A stretch of DNA of 64,000 nucleotides. Origin: Desulfovibrio sp. Huiquan2017. Its GTDB lineage: Bacteria; Desulfobacterota; Desulfovibrionia; Desulfovibrionales; Desulfovibrionaceae. Below the pieces are notes generated by a model, which worked only from the letters and a program-made list of their open reading frames with translations, ran no database searches and had not been told where the DNA came from. A program made the position numbers and the translations under genes. Shown here in pieces: positions 8,697-17,328 of this stretch (position 1 is the first letter of the stretch; each line of letters begins with the position of its first letter). The stretch spans positions 64,366-128,365 of the forward strand of contig NZ_JAFMPN010000014.1 in NCBI RefSeq assembly GCF_017351175.1, written 5' to 3'.

Positions 8697-11327
8697 TCAG
8701 TCCTTGATCATGTCCTTCCATTGATTGAGGAGCATCAGCGCCTGAATGGGCGTCATGCCGTCCACATCCAGGTCCGTAAGTTGAGTGATTATCGGATGCT
8801 CGCACAGCTCGCGGTCCACTTTGATGGGCGGCGCGCCGAAGCCGGGCAGCAGGGTCTGGGACGCCCGGTCCACGGCCCCTTTTGCCTGGTTATCCTGCGA
8901 TTTTTCTTCCAATTCCGCAAGGATTTCCCGGGCACGCTCCACCACTGGGCGGGGCACACCGGCCAACCGCGCCACTTCGATGCCGTAGCTGCGATCGGCC
9001 GGACCGGGGACAAGCCTGCGTAAAAAAACGATATCCCCTTTCCACTCCTTGACCGCGATATTCAGATTGCGCAACCCCTCGATCTTGCCTTCCAGGGAGG
9101 TCAGTTCGTGGTAGTGGGTGGCAAACAGCGTGCGCACCGAACCGCCCGCGCGGGTGGACAACTCCTCGACCACGGCCCAGGCCAGCGACAGGCCGTCATA
9201 GGTGCTGGTGCCGCGCCCGATCTCGTCAAGAATAACCAGGCTGCGCTTGGTGGCCTGGCGAAGAATGCGGGCGGTTTCGGTCATTTCGACCATGAAGGTG
9301 GAATGCCCCTGGGCCAGGTTGTCCGAGGCCCCTACCCTGGAAAAAACGCGATCCGCCAGACCGATACGCGCGCTGCGGGCTGGGACGAAGGAGCCGATTT
9401 GGGCCATGATGGCCATTATGGCCACCTGTCGGAGCACCGTGGACTTGCCCGCCATGTTCGGGCCGGTGATGAGCAGGATACGACGGGACTGATCCATGCG
9501 CAGATCGCCGGGAATATAGTTGGCCGCGCCCATGGCCGCCTCGACCACGGGATGACGGCCCTGCTCGATCTCGATTTCAAGGCCGTCGTGCAGGGTGGGG
9601 CGGGTCCACTCGTTGACCCGAGCGGCTTCGGCCAATCCCTGCCAATAATCCAGGGAAGCTATCACGTCGGCCATGAACAGGAACCGCGACCGGGCACGGG
9701 CCAGCTGTTCCCGCAATTCCTGAAAAAGTTTATATTCCAAGCTCTTGCGCTCTTCGGACGCGGAAATGATCCGGTCTTCCAACTCCTTGAGCTCGGGCGT
9801 GATGTAGCGTTCGCTGTTAACGAGCGTCTGGCGGCGTATGAAATGCTCCGGAACTTGTCCCTTGTAGGCCTTGGAGACTTCGAAATAATACCCGAAGACC
9901 TTGTTGAAGCCGAGCTTGAGCTTGGGGATGTCGTTTTTGGCCAACTCGGCCTGATGCAACGCCTTCAGTCGATCTTCGCCGTGCTCGTTAAGCTCGATGA
10001 GTTCGTCAAGTACCGGATCATACCCCTTGCGGAACAGGCCGCCGTCCGTGATCACGGGAGGAGGGCTGTCCAGCAGGGCCTTGTCAAGCAGAGCGCAAAG
10101 GTCATCCATAGCGTCCCACTTGGAGATGATGCGCTTCAGTTCGGGAGCCGCATCCAGATTTTCCTCGGCCAAAAGCGAGTCTATCCGGGGCAGCATGGAC
10201 AGACTGCGGCGCAAGGCGATGAAATCCTTGGGGTTGGCCCGACCCAAGAAGATACGTGTGGACAACCGCTCAAGGTCGTAGATCGAATCCAAGGCATGGC
10301 GGACGTCGCCGCGCAAGCGATCGCGTTCAAACAGAAAGGCCACGCACTCCTGGGTCTTCTCAATGGGCGCCAAGTTACGCCAAGGCTGACGCAAGCGCGC
10401 CTCAAGCAGACGGCCGCCCATGGGCGTCATGGTCCGGTCCACGACCTGCCACAGGGTGCCAAGCCCGGCCCTGCCGTCAAGACGCCGAAAAATTTCAAGA
10501 TTGCGCTCTGTTACCTCGTCCAGCAGGAGATGCTTGCCGAGATTGAGCGGCTTGAACTCGCCCAAGTGGCCAAATTGCCCCATCTGGGTCTGATCCAGAT
10601 AGGTGAGCAGCGCCCCGCACGACCGGATCAGTTCGTCCTTGCCCGCCAGACCAAGGCTATCCAGATCGGCGGCGTGCTGGGCCTCCAGGATACGATTGCG
10701 CGCCCCGGCCAAGTCGAAGAAAACGCCGGGGGCCACGGATGTGACCTGGCCCGACAGGTCGCCAAATTGTGGCGGGACCTTGACGCCCTGGGGCAGGAGC
10801 AGTTCGCTTGGGTTGATCTTGACCATCCATTGCCACAGCTCGGGTTCCTTGCGGCTGAAAAGCCCGGACCATTGACCCGTGGAAAAGTCAAGCCAGGCGA
10901 TGCCGCCCGCATCCTTGGCGCTGTCCCAGTAGAGTGCGCCAAGATAGTTATTGGCCTTGGACTTCAGGTTGGAGTCCTCGACCACGGTGCCGGGCGTGAG
11001 CACGCGGGTTACGTCGCGCTTGACCAACCCCTTGGCTTCCTTGGGATCTTCGACCTGATCACAGATGGCGATCTTGTAGCCTTTGTCGAGCAGCTGACTG
11101 AGGTACGGCTCTACCGAATGATGGGGCATGCCGCACATGGGAATGGGATTTTCGTCGTTGGGATTGCGGCTTGTCAGGGCGATCTGGACCGCCCGTGAGA
11201 CGATCTCCGCATCCTCGAAAAAGAGTTCGTAGAAATCCCCCATACGGAAGAAAAGCAGGCAGCCTGGGTGTTCCTCCTTGAAACGGAGGTACTGCTCAAG
11301 CATGGGAGTCAGTTTTCTTTGTACCAC
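8697..11327 (-). CDS. mutS: DNA mismatch repair protein MutS
   Basis: An 876-residue full-length MutS that recognises mismatches and small loops. The Phe-x-Glu mismatch-reading motif is at residues 32-34 in MGDFYELF. The connector, lever and clamp domains follow, then the ABC-type ATPase with Walker A GPNMAGKST near 620 and Walker B LVILDEIGRGTSTYDG. A C-terminal tail ends in the beta-clamp/tetramer region. The start is a GTG at 11327: the next residues VQRKLTPMLEQYLRFK align with the family N-terminus and no better start is available. It is 18 bp downstream of lapB. Confidence 0.97.
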   Translation of the reverse strand: MVQRKLTPMLEQYLRFKEEHPGCLLFFRMGDFYELFFEDAEIVSRAVQIALTSRNPNDENPIPMCGMPHHSVEPYLSQLLDKGYKIAICDQVEDPKEAKGLVKRDVTRVLTPGTVVEDSNLKSKANNYLGALYWDSAKDAGGIAWLDFSTGQWSGLFSRKEPELWQWMVKINPSELLLPQGVKVPPQFGDLSGQVTSVAPGVFFDLAGARNRILEAQHAADLDSLGLAGKDELIRSCGALLTYLDQTQMGQFGHLGEFKPLNLGKHLLLDEVTERNLEIFRRLDGRAGLGTLWQVVDRTMTPMGGRLLEARLRQPWRNLAPIEKTQECVAFLFERDRLRGDVRHALDSIYDLERLSTRIFLGRANPKDFIALRRSLSMLPRIDSLLAEENLDAAPELKRIISKWDAMDDLCALLDKALLDSPPPVITDGGLFRKGYDPVLDELIELNEHGEDRLKALHQAELAKNDIPKLKLGFNKVFGYYFEVSKAYKGQVPEHFIRRQTLVNSERYITPELKELEDRIISASEERKSLEYKLFQELREQLARARSRFLFMADVIASLDYWQGLAEAARVNEWTRPTLHDGLEIEIEQGRHPVVEAAMGAANYIPGDLRMDQSRRILLITGPNMAGKSTVLRQVAIMAIMAQIGSFVPARSARIGLADRVFSRVGASDNLAQGHSTFMVEMTETARILRQATKRSLVILDEIGRGTSTYDGLSLAWAVVEELSTRAGGSVRTLFATHYHELTSLEGKIEGLRNLNIAVKEWKGDIVFLRRLVPGPADRSYGIEVARLAGVPRPVVERAREILAELEEKSQDNQAKGAVDRASQTLLPGFGAPPIKVDRELCEHPIITQLTDLDVDGMTPIQALMLLNQWKDMIKD

Positions 11328-11345
11328 GAGAACGTCGATATCGGA

Positions 11346-12491
11346 TTATTCGGTGATGTCGGTCCGGAAGGCGATGGAATGCCAGCTATGACAGCGCGGG
11401 CAATTGAAGAAGAGCTGATCGCGCTTCAGGCCGCAGTGCCGGCAGAAGAACCGCCGCACCCGCCGGGCCCGGCCGATGAAAAAGGAAAGCTGTTCCTTGA
11501 AGAAGGGCGTCAGGGTCTGGTCCGCCCGGGACAGGTCGAAAAGTTCCAACCGGGCCTGCCAGAAGTCGGCGTCGAGCATGAGCGCCTTTTCGAACCAGGA
11601 CCGGGCGTCGTCCGTGTTCTCCACGCGCAACAATAGCATGGCCCCGTAATAGAGCAGCAAAACGTCCGGCTCCTGGGTCTCGATGATGGGCACGACCACC
11701 TCGACGACTTTTTCGTCCGGACAGGTTCTGGACCACGCGGTCTCCTCGCCGAAGGCGTTGATCCGGGCCTTCTCAGCCTGGTTGAGCGCCAAAAGCAACC
11801 CTTCGAACAGGACGAAACGCAATTCCGGGGCTACCCGTTCCAGGGCTTGCGCCAGGACGTCGCCGATCTTGTTTGCATTGCCAGCCTTGTAGGCCTGTTT
11901 CATCTGCTCCAGCCATGCCTCCACCGCGCCGGGATAGGCCCGGATGGCGTGGCGCAGGGCTCTGTTTCCCTGGGAGGCATTGCCTTCGACGAAACAATCC
12001 CTGGCCAGCCGGACCAGGAAATGCGCCTGAGGCAAAGGCAGGTCGAGTTGCCCATAGGACTCGGCGGCTTTTTCGAAGTCGCCGCGTTCGGCCGTGAGCC
12101 GGGCCATTTCCCTATGGATGGAAATGGGGTCCTGTCCCAGGGAGCGGGCCTCGTGGAAGGCCTTTTCCGCCCGGTCCAGAAAGCCTGCCCGGCGGAAGTC
12201 CCGGCCCAGTTCGAACCAGGCGCGGGCCTTGAACTCACGGTCCAGGCCCGGCCTGACGATAAGGCTGTTTCTGATCTGAATGGCGCGTTCGATCTCGCCC
12301 TGGGATCGGTAGAGGCTGCCGAGCGCGAGGTAAATTTCAACCGCTTCCGGGTCATTCTGGACGACCTTGCTGAGTTCCTCGATGGCCGCGCGGGTATCCT
12401 GCACGGGCAAAGACTCGCCGTTGTTCACGGCGCTGGCTTTGTCGCGAAGGGAGCTCGGCGTCTTTTTGCGGTTGAATATGTTCCAGCCCAT
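11346..12491 (-). CDS. lapB: LapB/YciM-like TPR protein with C-terminal zinc ribbon, apparently without membrane anchor
   Basis: A 381-residue protein of tetratricopeptide repeats (about residues 30-330) followed by a rubredoxin-like zinc ribbon, CRHCG...CPRCHSW, near 347-372. This is the layout of LapB/YciM, which with LapA controls LpxC turnover by FtsH and so balances lipopolysaccharide synthesis. The preceding gene is a LapA homolog 8 bp upstream, which supports the call. Unlike E. coli LapB there is no N-terminal transmembrane helix: the protein starts MGWNIFNRKKTPSSL. It may bind the membrane through LapA. The name follows architecture and context; function in this species is inferred. 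Confidence 0.85.
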   Translation of the reverse strand: MGWNIFNRKKTPSSLRDKASAVNNGESLPVQDTRAAIEELSKVVQNDPEAVEIYLALGSLYRSQGEIERAIQIRNSLIVRPGLDREFKARAWFELGRDFRRAGFLDRAEKAFHEARSLGQDPISIHREMARLTAERGDFEKAAESYGQLDLPLPQAHFLVRLARDCFVEGNASQGNRALRHAIRAYPGAVEAWLEQMKQAYKAGNANKIGDVLAQALERVAPELRFVLFEGLLLALNQAEKARINAFGEETAWSRTCPDEKVVEVVVPIIETQEPDVLLLYYGAMLLLRVENTDDARSWFEKALMLDADFWQARLELFDLSRADQTLTPFFKEQLSFFIGRARRVRRFFCRHCGLKRDQLFFNCPRCHSWHSIAFRTDITE

Positions 12492-12499
12492 GACGATTC

Positions 12500-12859
12500 C
12501 TAGGCGTTATCCTCTTCCTTGGTCTCGGGAGAGACGTAGGAGGGCTCTTCGCTGATGGGCAGATTGCGCAGGGAATTGAGTTCCTGTTCCAGGCTGGCCA
12601 TGCGGGTGCGGCATTCCTTGAGCTTGGCGGCACCACGGAACTTGTCGATGGCGAAATAGATCATGGTCAGCAGGGAGCCGGCCACGAACGCGGCCAGGAT
12701 CAGGACGCCGAAGGGCAGGGGGATGGAGTGCAGAGTGGCCACGTAGGGAATATCGAGGACCAGCGTCAGTCCCTGAAGCAGAACGTCGTTGTTCTGGCTG
12801 AAGAACAAAATTGAAAAGACGAAAAGTGCCAACAGAAACAGGACCTTGATAAAACGCAT
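12500..12859 (-). CDS. lapA: LapA-like (DUF1049) inner-membrane protein
   Basis: A 119-residue protein with two transmembrane helices, at about residues 4-20 and 46-66, joined by a short loop that contains the family's FFSQNND motif. A cytoplasmic coiled coil follows, KLKECRTRMASLEQELNSL, and an acidic tail. This matches LapA (YciS, DUF1049), the partner of LapB in lipopolysaccharide assembly control. A strong ribosome binding site, AAGGAG, lies 6 nt before the ATG. It is 10 bp after the HIT gene and 8 bp before lapB, so the three are one operon. Confidence 0.88.
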   Translation of the reverse strand: MRFIKVLFLLALFVFSILFFSQNNDVLLQGLTLVLDIPYVATLHSIPLPFGVLILAAFVAGSLLTMIYFAIDKFRGAAKLKECRTRMASLEQELNSLRNLPISEEPSYVSPETKEEDNA

Positions 12860-12869
12860 GCGGTTCTCC

Positions 12870-13355
12870 TTACGCTATTGCATCGAACAGCGGCTTGAGG
12901 CGGCTGTAGGTTGAATTCAGGTGTTCGGGGATGACCGTGGTCTCGCCGAAGACGGCCATAAACGAGGCGTCCCCGTTCCAGCGGGGGACAATCTGAAAAT
13001 GCATGTGTTGGGCAATGCCGGAACCGGCCGCCTCGCCCAGGTTGAGGCCCATGTTGACGCCCTGCGGATGGAAGGCGCTTTCCAGCACCTCGATGGAACG
13101 CCGGATCCACAGCATGCAGTCGTTGGCCTCCGCCACCGTCAGGTCCGTCAGATGGGCCACATGGCGGTAAGGGGTGACCATGAGGTGCCCGTTGTTGTAC
13201 GGGAATTTGTTCATGATCACGAAACAATGTTCGCCCCGGGCGAGGATATACCGTTCCCCGTCCTCGTCCGTACCTTCCGGGATGCAGAAAACGCATTCCT
13301 CGGGCTTGGGGCCGAGTATATAATCAAGACGCCACGGCGCCCACAAAACATCCAT
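12870..13355 (-). CDS. HIT-family nucleotide hydrolase/phosphorylase (AP4A phosphorylase-like)
   Basis: A 161-residue histidine-triad protein. The catalytic motif is HMHFQIVPRW with His117, His119 and Gln121, which is the variant found in diadenosine tetraphosphate phosphorylase-like HIT proteins. A CVFC pair at residues 21-24 probably helps bind zinc, and GHLMVTPYRHV is also typical. It should split or transfer nucleoside phosphates from dinucleotides such as Ap4A. It is the first gene of the lapA-lapB-mutS run and has a candidate promoter about 90 bp upstream. The exact substrate is not determined by the sequence. Confidence 0.9.
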   Translation of the reverse strand: MDVLWAPWRLDYILGPKPEECVFCIPEGTDEDGERYILARGEHCFVIMNKFPYNNGHLMVTPYRHVAHLTDLTVAEANDCMLWIRRSIEVLESAFHPQGVNMGLNLGEAAGSGIAQHMHFQIVPRWNGDASFMAVFGETTVIPEHLNSTYSRLKPLFDAIA

Positions 13356-13442
13356 GATCCACTTCCGTCAGATTTTCAAACCGGTTGCGACTCGTTCCCG
13401 ACCCTTTGTCCGAAACAGCCGTAGGCTAACCAACATCTTGAA

Positions 13443-13471
13443 TTTCTACACGGCTTGTCTGCCGAGGGCAA
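13443..13471 (-). promoter_or_regulatory. Candidate sigma-70 promoter for the HIT-lapA-lapB operon
   Basis: Read on the minus strand, TTGCCC and TAGAAA are separated by 17 nt, placing transcription start about 80 nt before the HIT start codon. The match is moderate and rests on sequence alone. Confidence 0.4.
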
Positions 13472-13484
13472 GTGGGGAAAGCGT

Positions 13485-16172
13485 TTAGTCTCCGCTCTCG
13501 TCCTCAAGTTTCGCCGTCAGTTCCTTATTCAATTTTTTCGCCAGATTCAATTGCTCATGTCGGGTTTCGGCGCGGCCGTCTATCTTGGCCGTCATCAGCC
13601 GATCCAGGATGATCGTGTAGAGAGGCCCCGGCTCAATGCCGATATTCTTGAGATCCTTACCGTTTACTTCGATGGCGATATATTGCAGCCGGGCGAGATA
13701 TTGGGAAATATTTCGCCGGATATACTCCTTGCGACTGCGCGCCATGAGAAACAGGATGCCCTCCACCGGAATGGGATGGAGTATCTTGTACAACCGGCTC
13801 AGGCGCGAACGGCCTTCCTTCCAGCCCATGAGCTTCATGAGGGCTTCGCCGATCATGTCACGCAACTGGAAGAAGTCACGCTCCTCTTTCTTGGTGAAAT
13901 GCAGCCGCGTGGTCACCTGCTCGATTTGGTCCCGCTTGATGCCCATGGTCATGCCCAGGATGTAAAGCTTCCAGGGAACGACCTCGGGGCCCAGGTAGAG
14001 GAGCTTGTACCAGTTATGGACCTTGACCAGCTCAGTCAGGATCTGGATGCGCTCCTTGTCCAGGGAGAGCAGGGGGTGGATGGCCTCCATGATGCCCAGC
14101 TCCTGCATGCGCAGCAGGCAGGCCAGGGGGTCTTCTTCATTCGTGATCAGTTGCAGTTCGTGCATGACCCGGGTCCCGGACAGCTTGCTGAAGAGCTTGA
14201 GATTGAGCGCATTCTTGATCAACCGCATGGTCTGGCCGCCAATCTGGAAACCAAAGCGTTTCTCGAAACGGATGGCCCGGAGGATACGGGTGGGGTCTTC
14301 CACGAAGCTCAGGGAATGGAGCACGCGGATGGTCCGGTTGCGAATGTCCCGCTCGGCCCCGAAAAAATCCACCAACTGGCCGAAGCGCCCGGGATTGATG
14401 CGCAGGGCCAAGGCGTTGACCGTGAAATCACGCCGGTACAGGTCCATTTTGATGGAGGAAAGCTCCACCGTAGGCAGGGCGGCGGGATATTCATAGTATT
14501 CCAACCGGGCCGTGGCCACGTCCACGCGCTGGCCGTCGTCAAGGATGACCACGGCGGTCTTGAACTTGGAATGCGCCTTGATCCGGCCGCCGAGATTGGC
14601 CGCGAACCGCCGGGCGAAGGCGATGCCGTCGCCTTCGACCACCAGGTCCAGGTCCAGATTGGGCCGACCGAGCAGAATATCGCGCACGAAACCGCCTACG
14701 GCATAGACTTCCCACCCCATATCCGCGCCCAGTTCACCCGCCTCCTTAAGCAAATCCAGCATGCGCTGGGGCAGCCGGTTTTTGACCTGGGAGGCGATGT
14801 TCCGCTCCCGGCGGTGGTCCGGCATCAGAGAGTCGGGAATGCGGGCCGGCTCCTCGATGAGCATGTTGGTCAGGTCCGTACGGGTGATGACCCCGACCAG
14901 TTCGCCGTTCTCCACAACGGGGAGCATACGCTGGCGGTTGCTCAAAATGATTTCCATGACCCGGTAGAGATCGGTCTTGGACTCCACGGTCTCGAAGGCC
15001 CTGGTCATGTATTCGGACAACCCTACGTCGCCCAGGTGGTGGGAAAGGGCCTTGTCCGCGATTTTATGGCCGATGATGCCGATGCACTGCATGGTACCCC
15101 TGGCCACTACGGGCACGTCCTTGAGTCCGTAACGGGTCATCAACTCCACGGCGTCGGCCATGGTCTTGTCGCCCTCGATGACCACGGGCGGGCGGGACAT
15201 GAGGGAATCCACCACGATCTGCGGGTTGATCTGGGAGTAGAACAGAGCGAACAAGTCGTCGCGCAGTTCGGCCAGAGTGCGGTCCTTGACCGTGGCCGAG
15301 GCAGCGGCGTCGTGCCCGCCGCCGCCCAGGGAGGCGCAGATGCGACCCACGTTGACGTCCGGGCTCTTTGACCGGGCCACCAGATGGATGCGGTCGGCCA
15401 TGCGGCCCATGGCGAAGACCACCTTGATCTTTTCCATGTCCATAAGCTTGTGGACCAGCAAGGCAAAGTCCGGCACAAACTTGTCCGTGGACATCTCGGT
15501 AACGACCACGTCCACGCCGTGTATGTCGTAGTTCTTGGCGTTCTTGAACAATTCGCCAAGGTAGGTGACCTGTTCGGCGGACAACTCATGGGACAGCAAA
15601 TCGGAGATGACCTCGATGTCCATGCCCTGGGACTTGAGCCAGCCGGCGGCTTCGAAATCCTGCGGGGTGGTGGTATTGAAGCCGAAGGAGCCGGTGTCCT
15701 CGTAGATGCCGATGCCGAGCAAGGTGGCCTCTTCGGTATTCAAGGCCAGCCCCCGTTCCCGGATCTCGGCCACGATGATGGCCGTGGTGGAGCCCCAGTC
15801 CCGGACGACACTCTTCTCGGCGGGCAGATCGTCTTCGCTGTCCGGATGGTGGTCGTAGAGATGGATGCGCAGCCCCTCGTTATCCAGTAACGGACGCACA
15901 TGAGGAATGCGCGAGCGCTGGCGGGTGTCCACGACCACCAAAAGCTCCACGGATTCCGGTTCGATGTCCTTGAACGCCTTGAAGTTGAAGAGGTAGGTGG
16001 TGCTCTCGATGAAGAAATTGCGCAGGTTGGATTCCTGGCTGCCCGGGAAGATGAGCACCGCGCCGGGGTAGAGCTTGCTGGCCGCGACCATGGCGGCCAG
16101 GGCGTCGAAGTCCGCGTTGGCGTGGGCCGTGATCACGATCGGGGCCTGTATCTTTTCCGGTTTATTTTTCAT
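13485..16172 (-). CDS. DHH phosphoesterase - CBS pair - tRNA nucleotidyltransferase/poly(A) polymerase fusion
   Basis: An 895-residue multidomain protein. Residues about 10-300 are a DHH/DHHA1 phosphoesterase (TAHANADFDALAAM, then VVVDTR, YDHHPDSED and GGGGHDAAAS). Two CBS domains follow at about 310-440 (GIIGHKIADKAL, GVITRTDL). From about 485 a class II nucleotidyltransferase head has GGFVRDILLGRPNLDLDLVV with its DxD metal site, then the RNA-binding helices (RDFTVNALAL, EDPTRILRAIRFEKRFGF). Such proteins act as CCA-adding or A-adding enzymes; the DHH part may be a nuclease. ATG at 16172 was chosen because the sequence upstream is xerD read in another frame. It follows xerD by 25 bp. Confidence 0.92.
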   Translation of the reverse strand: MKNKPEKIQAPIVITAHANADFDALAAMVAASKLYPGAVLIFPGSQESNLRNFFIESTTYLFNFKAFKDIEPESVELLVVVDTRQRSRIPHVRPLLDNEGLRIHLYDHHPDSEDDLPAEKSVVRDWGSTTAIIVAEIRERGLALNTEEATLLGIGIYEDTGSFGFNTTTPQDFEAAGWLKSQGMDIEVISDLLSHELSAEQVTYLGELFKNAKNYDIHGVDVVVTEMSTDKFVPDFALLVHKLMDMEKIKVVFAMGRMADRIHLVARSKSPDVNVGRICASLGGGGHDAAASATVKDRTLAELRDDLFALFYSQINPQIVVDSLMSRPPVVIEGDKTMADAVELMTRYGLKDVPVVARGTMQCIGIIGHKIADKALSHHLGDVGLSEYMTRAFETVESKTDLYRVMEIILSNRQRMLPVVENGELVGVITRTDLTNMLIEEPARIPDSLMPDHRRERNIASQVKNRLPQRMLDLLKEAGELGADMGWEVYAVGGFVRDILLGRPNLDLDLVVEGDGIAFARRFAANLGGRIKAHSKFKTAVVILDDGQRVDVATARLEYYEYPAALPTVELSSIKMDLYRRDFTVNALALRINPGRFGQLVDFFGAERDIRNRTIRVLHSLSFVEDPTRILRAIRFEKRFGFQIGGQTMRLIKNALNLKLFSKLSGTRVMHELQLITNEEDPLACLLRMQELGIMEAIHPLLSLDKERIQILTELVKVHNWYKLLYLGPEVVPWKLYILGMTMGIKRDQIEQVTTRLHFTKKEERDFFQLRDMIGEALMKLMGWKEGRSRLSRLYKILHPIPVEGILFLMARSRKEYIRRNISQYLARLQYIAIEVNGKDLKNIGIEPGPLYTIILDRLMTAKIDGRAETRHEQLNLAKKLNKELTAKLEDESGD

Positions 16173-16197
16173 TTCATATTCTGCGTTGTTACGGTGA

Positions 16198-17121
16198 TCA
16201 CATGGTTGATCGCGGATGGAACTTCCGGTGCAGGGCCTTGAGCCGGTTGGCCTCGACATGGGTATATATCTCGGTGGCGCTGATGTCCGCATGTCCCAGA
16301 AGTATTTGCACGGTGCGCAGGTCCGCGCCTCCTTCGAGAAGATGGGTGGCGAAAGAGTGACGGAAGGTGTGCGGCGAGATGGACCGTTTGATGCCCGCCG
16401 CTTCGGCGTATTTCTTGATCAGCTTCCACACGCCCTGGCGGGTCAGCCCCTTGCCCGAACGGTTCAGGAACATGTATTCCTCGCGCGGCTTGAACCCGGG
16501 CCGGGTGAATTCCAGGTAGCGGTTGAGATAGTCCTGGGCCGTGTAATGGATGGGAATAAGCCGGTCCTTGGCACCCTTGCCAAAGACCTTGAGCATGCCC
16601 ACCTGAGGATCGTAGTCCAGAACCTTCATACCGATGAGTTCGGATACCCGCAGACCCGCCGCGTAGAGCAGCTCCAGCATAACCTTGTCCCGCATGCCGA
16701 GCGGCGTGGACGTGTCGGGCAAGGCGAGAACGCGCGCAACCTCCTCGCGGCTGAGAAATTCCGGCAACTTGCGCGGCAGCTTGGGGTTTTCGAGGAGCTG
16801 GCCGGGGTCCTCCTTGTACCATTTCTCCCCCACGGCGAAGGCGAAGAACCCACGCAGAGAGGAGAGGTGCCGGGCCAGGGAGCGGCTCTTCAACCCCCGG
16901 GCCCGGAGATGGGTCAAATAGAGGAACAGGGTCCTGTCGGTCAGATCCTTGATGTCGAAGGACCGGTCTTCCAGGAAGGCGAGCAGGGACCCGAGGTCGT
17001 TGGCGTAGCCGGTCAGGCTGTTCTCGGACAACCCCTTTTCGATCAGCAGGTGCTCAAGATACCTGTCCACCCACGGATGGCTGTACTCATTGATGTTCTT
17101 TTCTTTGTCTGGACGCGCCAT
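16198..17121 (-). CDS. xerD: Tyrosine recombinase XerD
   Basis: A 307-residue site-specific tyrosine recombinase that resolves chromosome dimers at dif together with XerC and FtsK (ftsK is at 38762). The SAM-like N-terminal DNA-binding domain spans about residues 15-100. The catalytic domain shows LLYAAGLRVSELIGM, then SPHTFRHSFATHLLEGGADL, LLGHADISATEIYTHV with the nucleophilic tyrosine, and the C-terminal helix. Length fits XerC/D, and similarity of the N-terminus favours XerD. ATG at 17121 is preferred over a GTG two codons upstream. Confidence 0.93.
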   Translation of the reverse strand: MARPDKEKNINEYSHPWVDRYLEHLLIEKGLSENSLTGYANDLGSLLAFLEDRSFDIKDLTDRTLFLYLTHLRARGLKSRSLARHLSSLRGFFAFAVGEKWYKEDPGQLLENPKLPRKLPEFLSREEVARVLALPDTSTPLGMRDKVMLELLYAAGLRVSELIGMKVLDYDPQVGMLKVFGKGAKDRLIPIHYTAQDYLNRYLEFTRPGFKPREEYMFLNRSGKGLTRQGVWKLIKKYAEAAGIKRSISPHTFRHSFATHLLEGGADLRTVQILLGHADISATEIYTHVEANRLKALHRKFHPRSTM

Positions 17122-17263
17122 GATCACTGCCGGACCGTTTTGATACTATTAAAGTATTGGATGATATCCACGGGAAAAGGGTATCTGCCGCACTGTATGG
17201 AAACCAAGCACGGCCGCCAACATCCTTGCTACCAAGGTGAGGGTCAAAGCGCAATGGTTCGCA

Positions 17264-17292
17264 TTGACACAGGGTCATGCCCCCATTATGAA
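17264..17292 (+). promoter_or_regulatory. Sigma-70 promoter for dapL-folK
   Basis: A consensus -35 TTGACA and a -10 TATGAA are spaced by 17 nt. The predicted start site is about 30 nt before the dapL ATG, with the ribosome binding site AAGGAGA at 17313-17319 in between. Confidence 0.8.
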
Positions 17293-17328
17293 AGTGCTTC
17301 AATATCGGATTGCAAGGAGAAATCATAC

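Noticed and set aside
9108-11198. An open frame of about 700 codons antisense to mutS
   Set aside because: A by-product of G+C-rich third positions in mutS; no similarity and no ribosome binding site.
13455-15371. A 638-codon plus-strand frame antisense to the DHH-CBS-nucleotidyltransferase gene
   Set aside because: Same cause as above; the minus-strand frame contains the complete family motifs.
16216-17328. Upstream extension of dapL by about 370 codons
   Set aside because: It runs antisense through xerD and through the dapL promoter; the family N-terminus and a ribosome binding site define the start at 17329.
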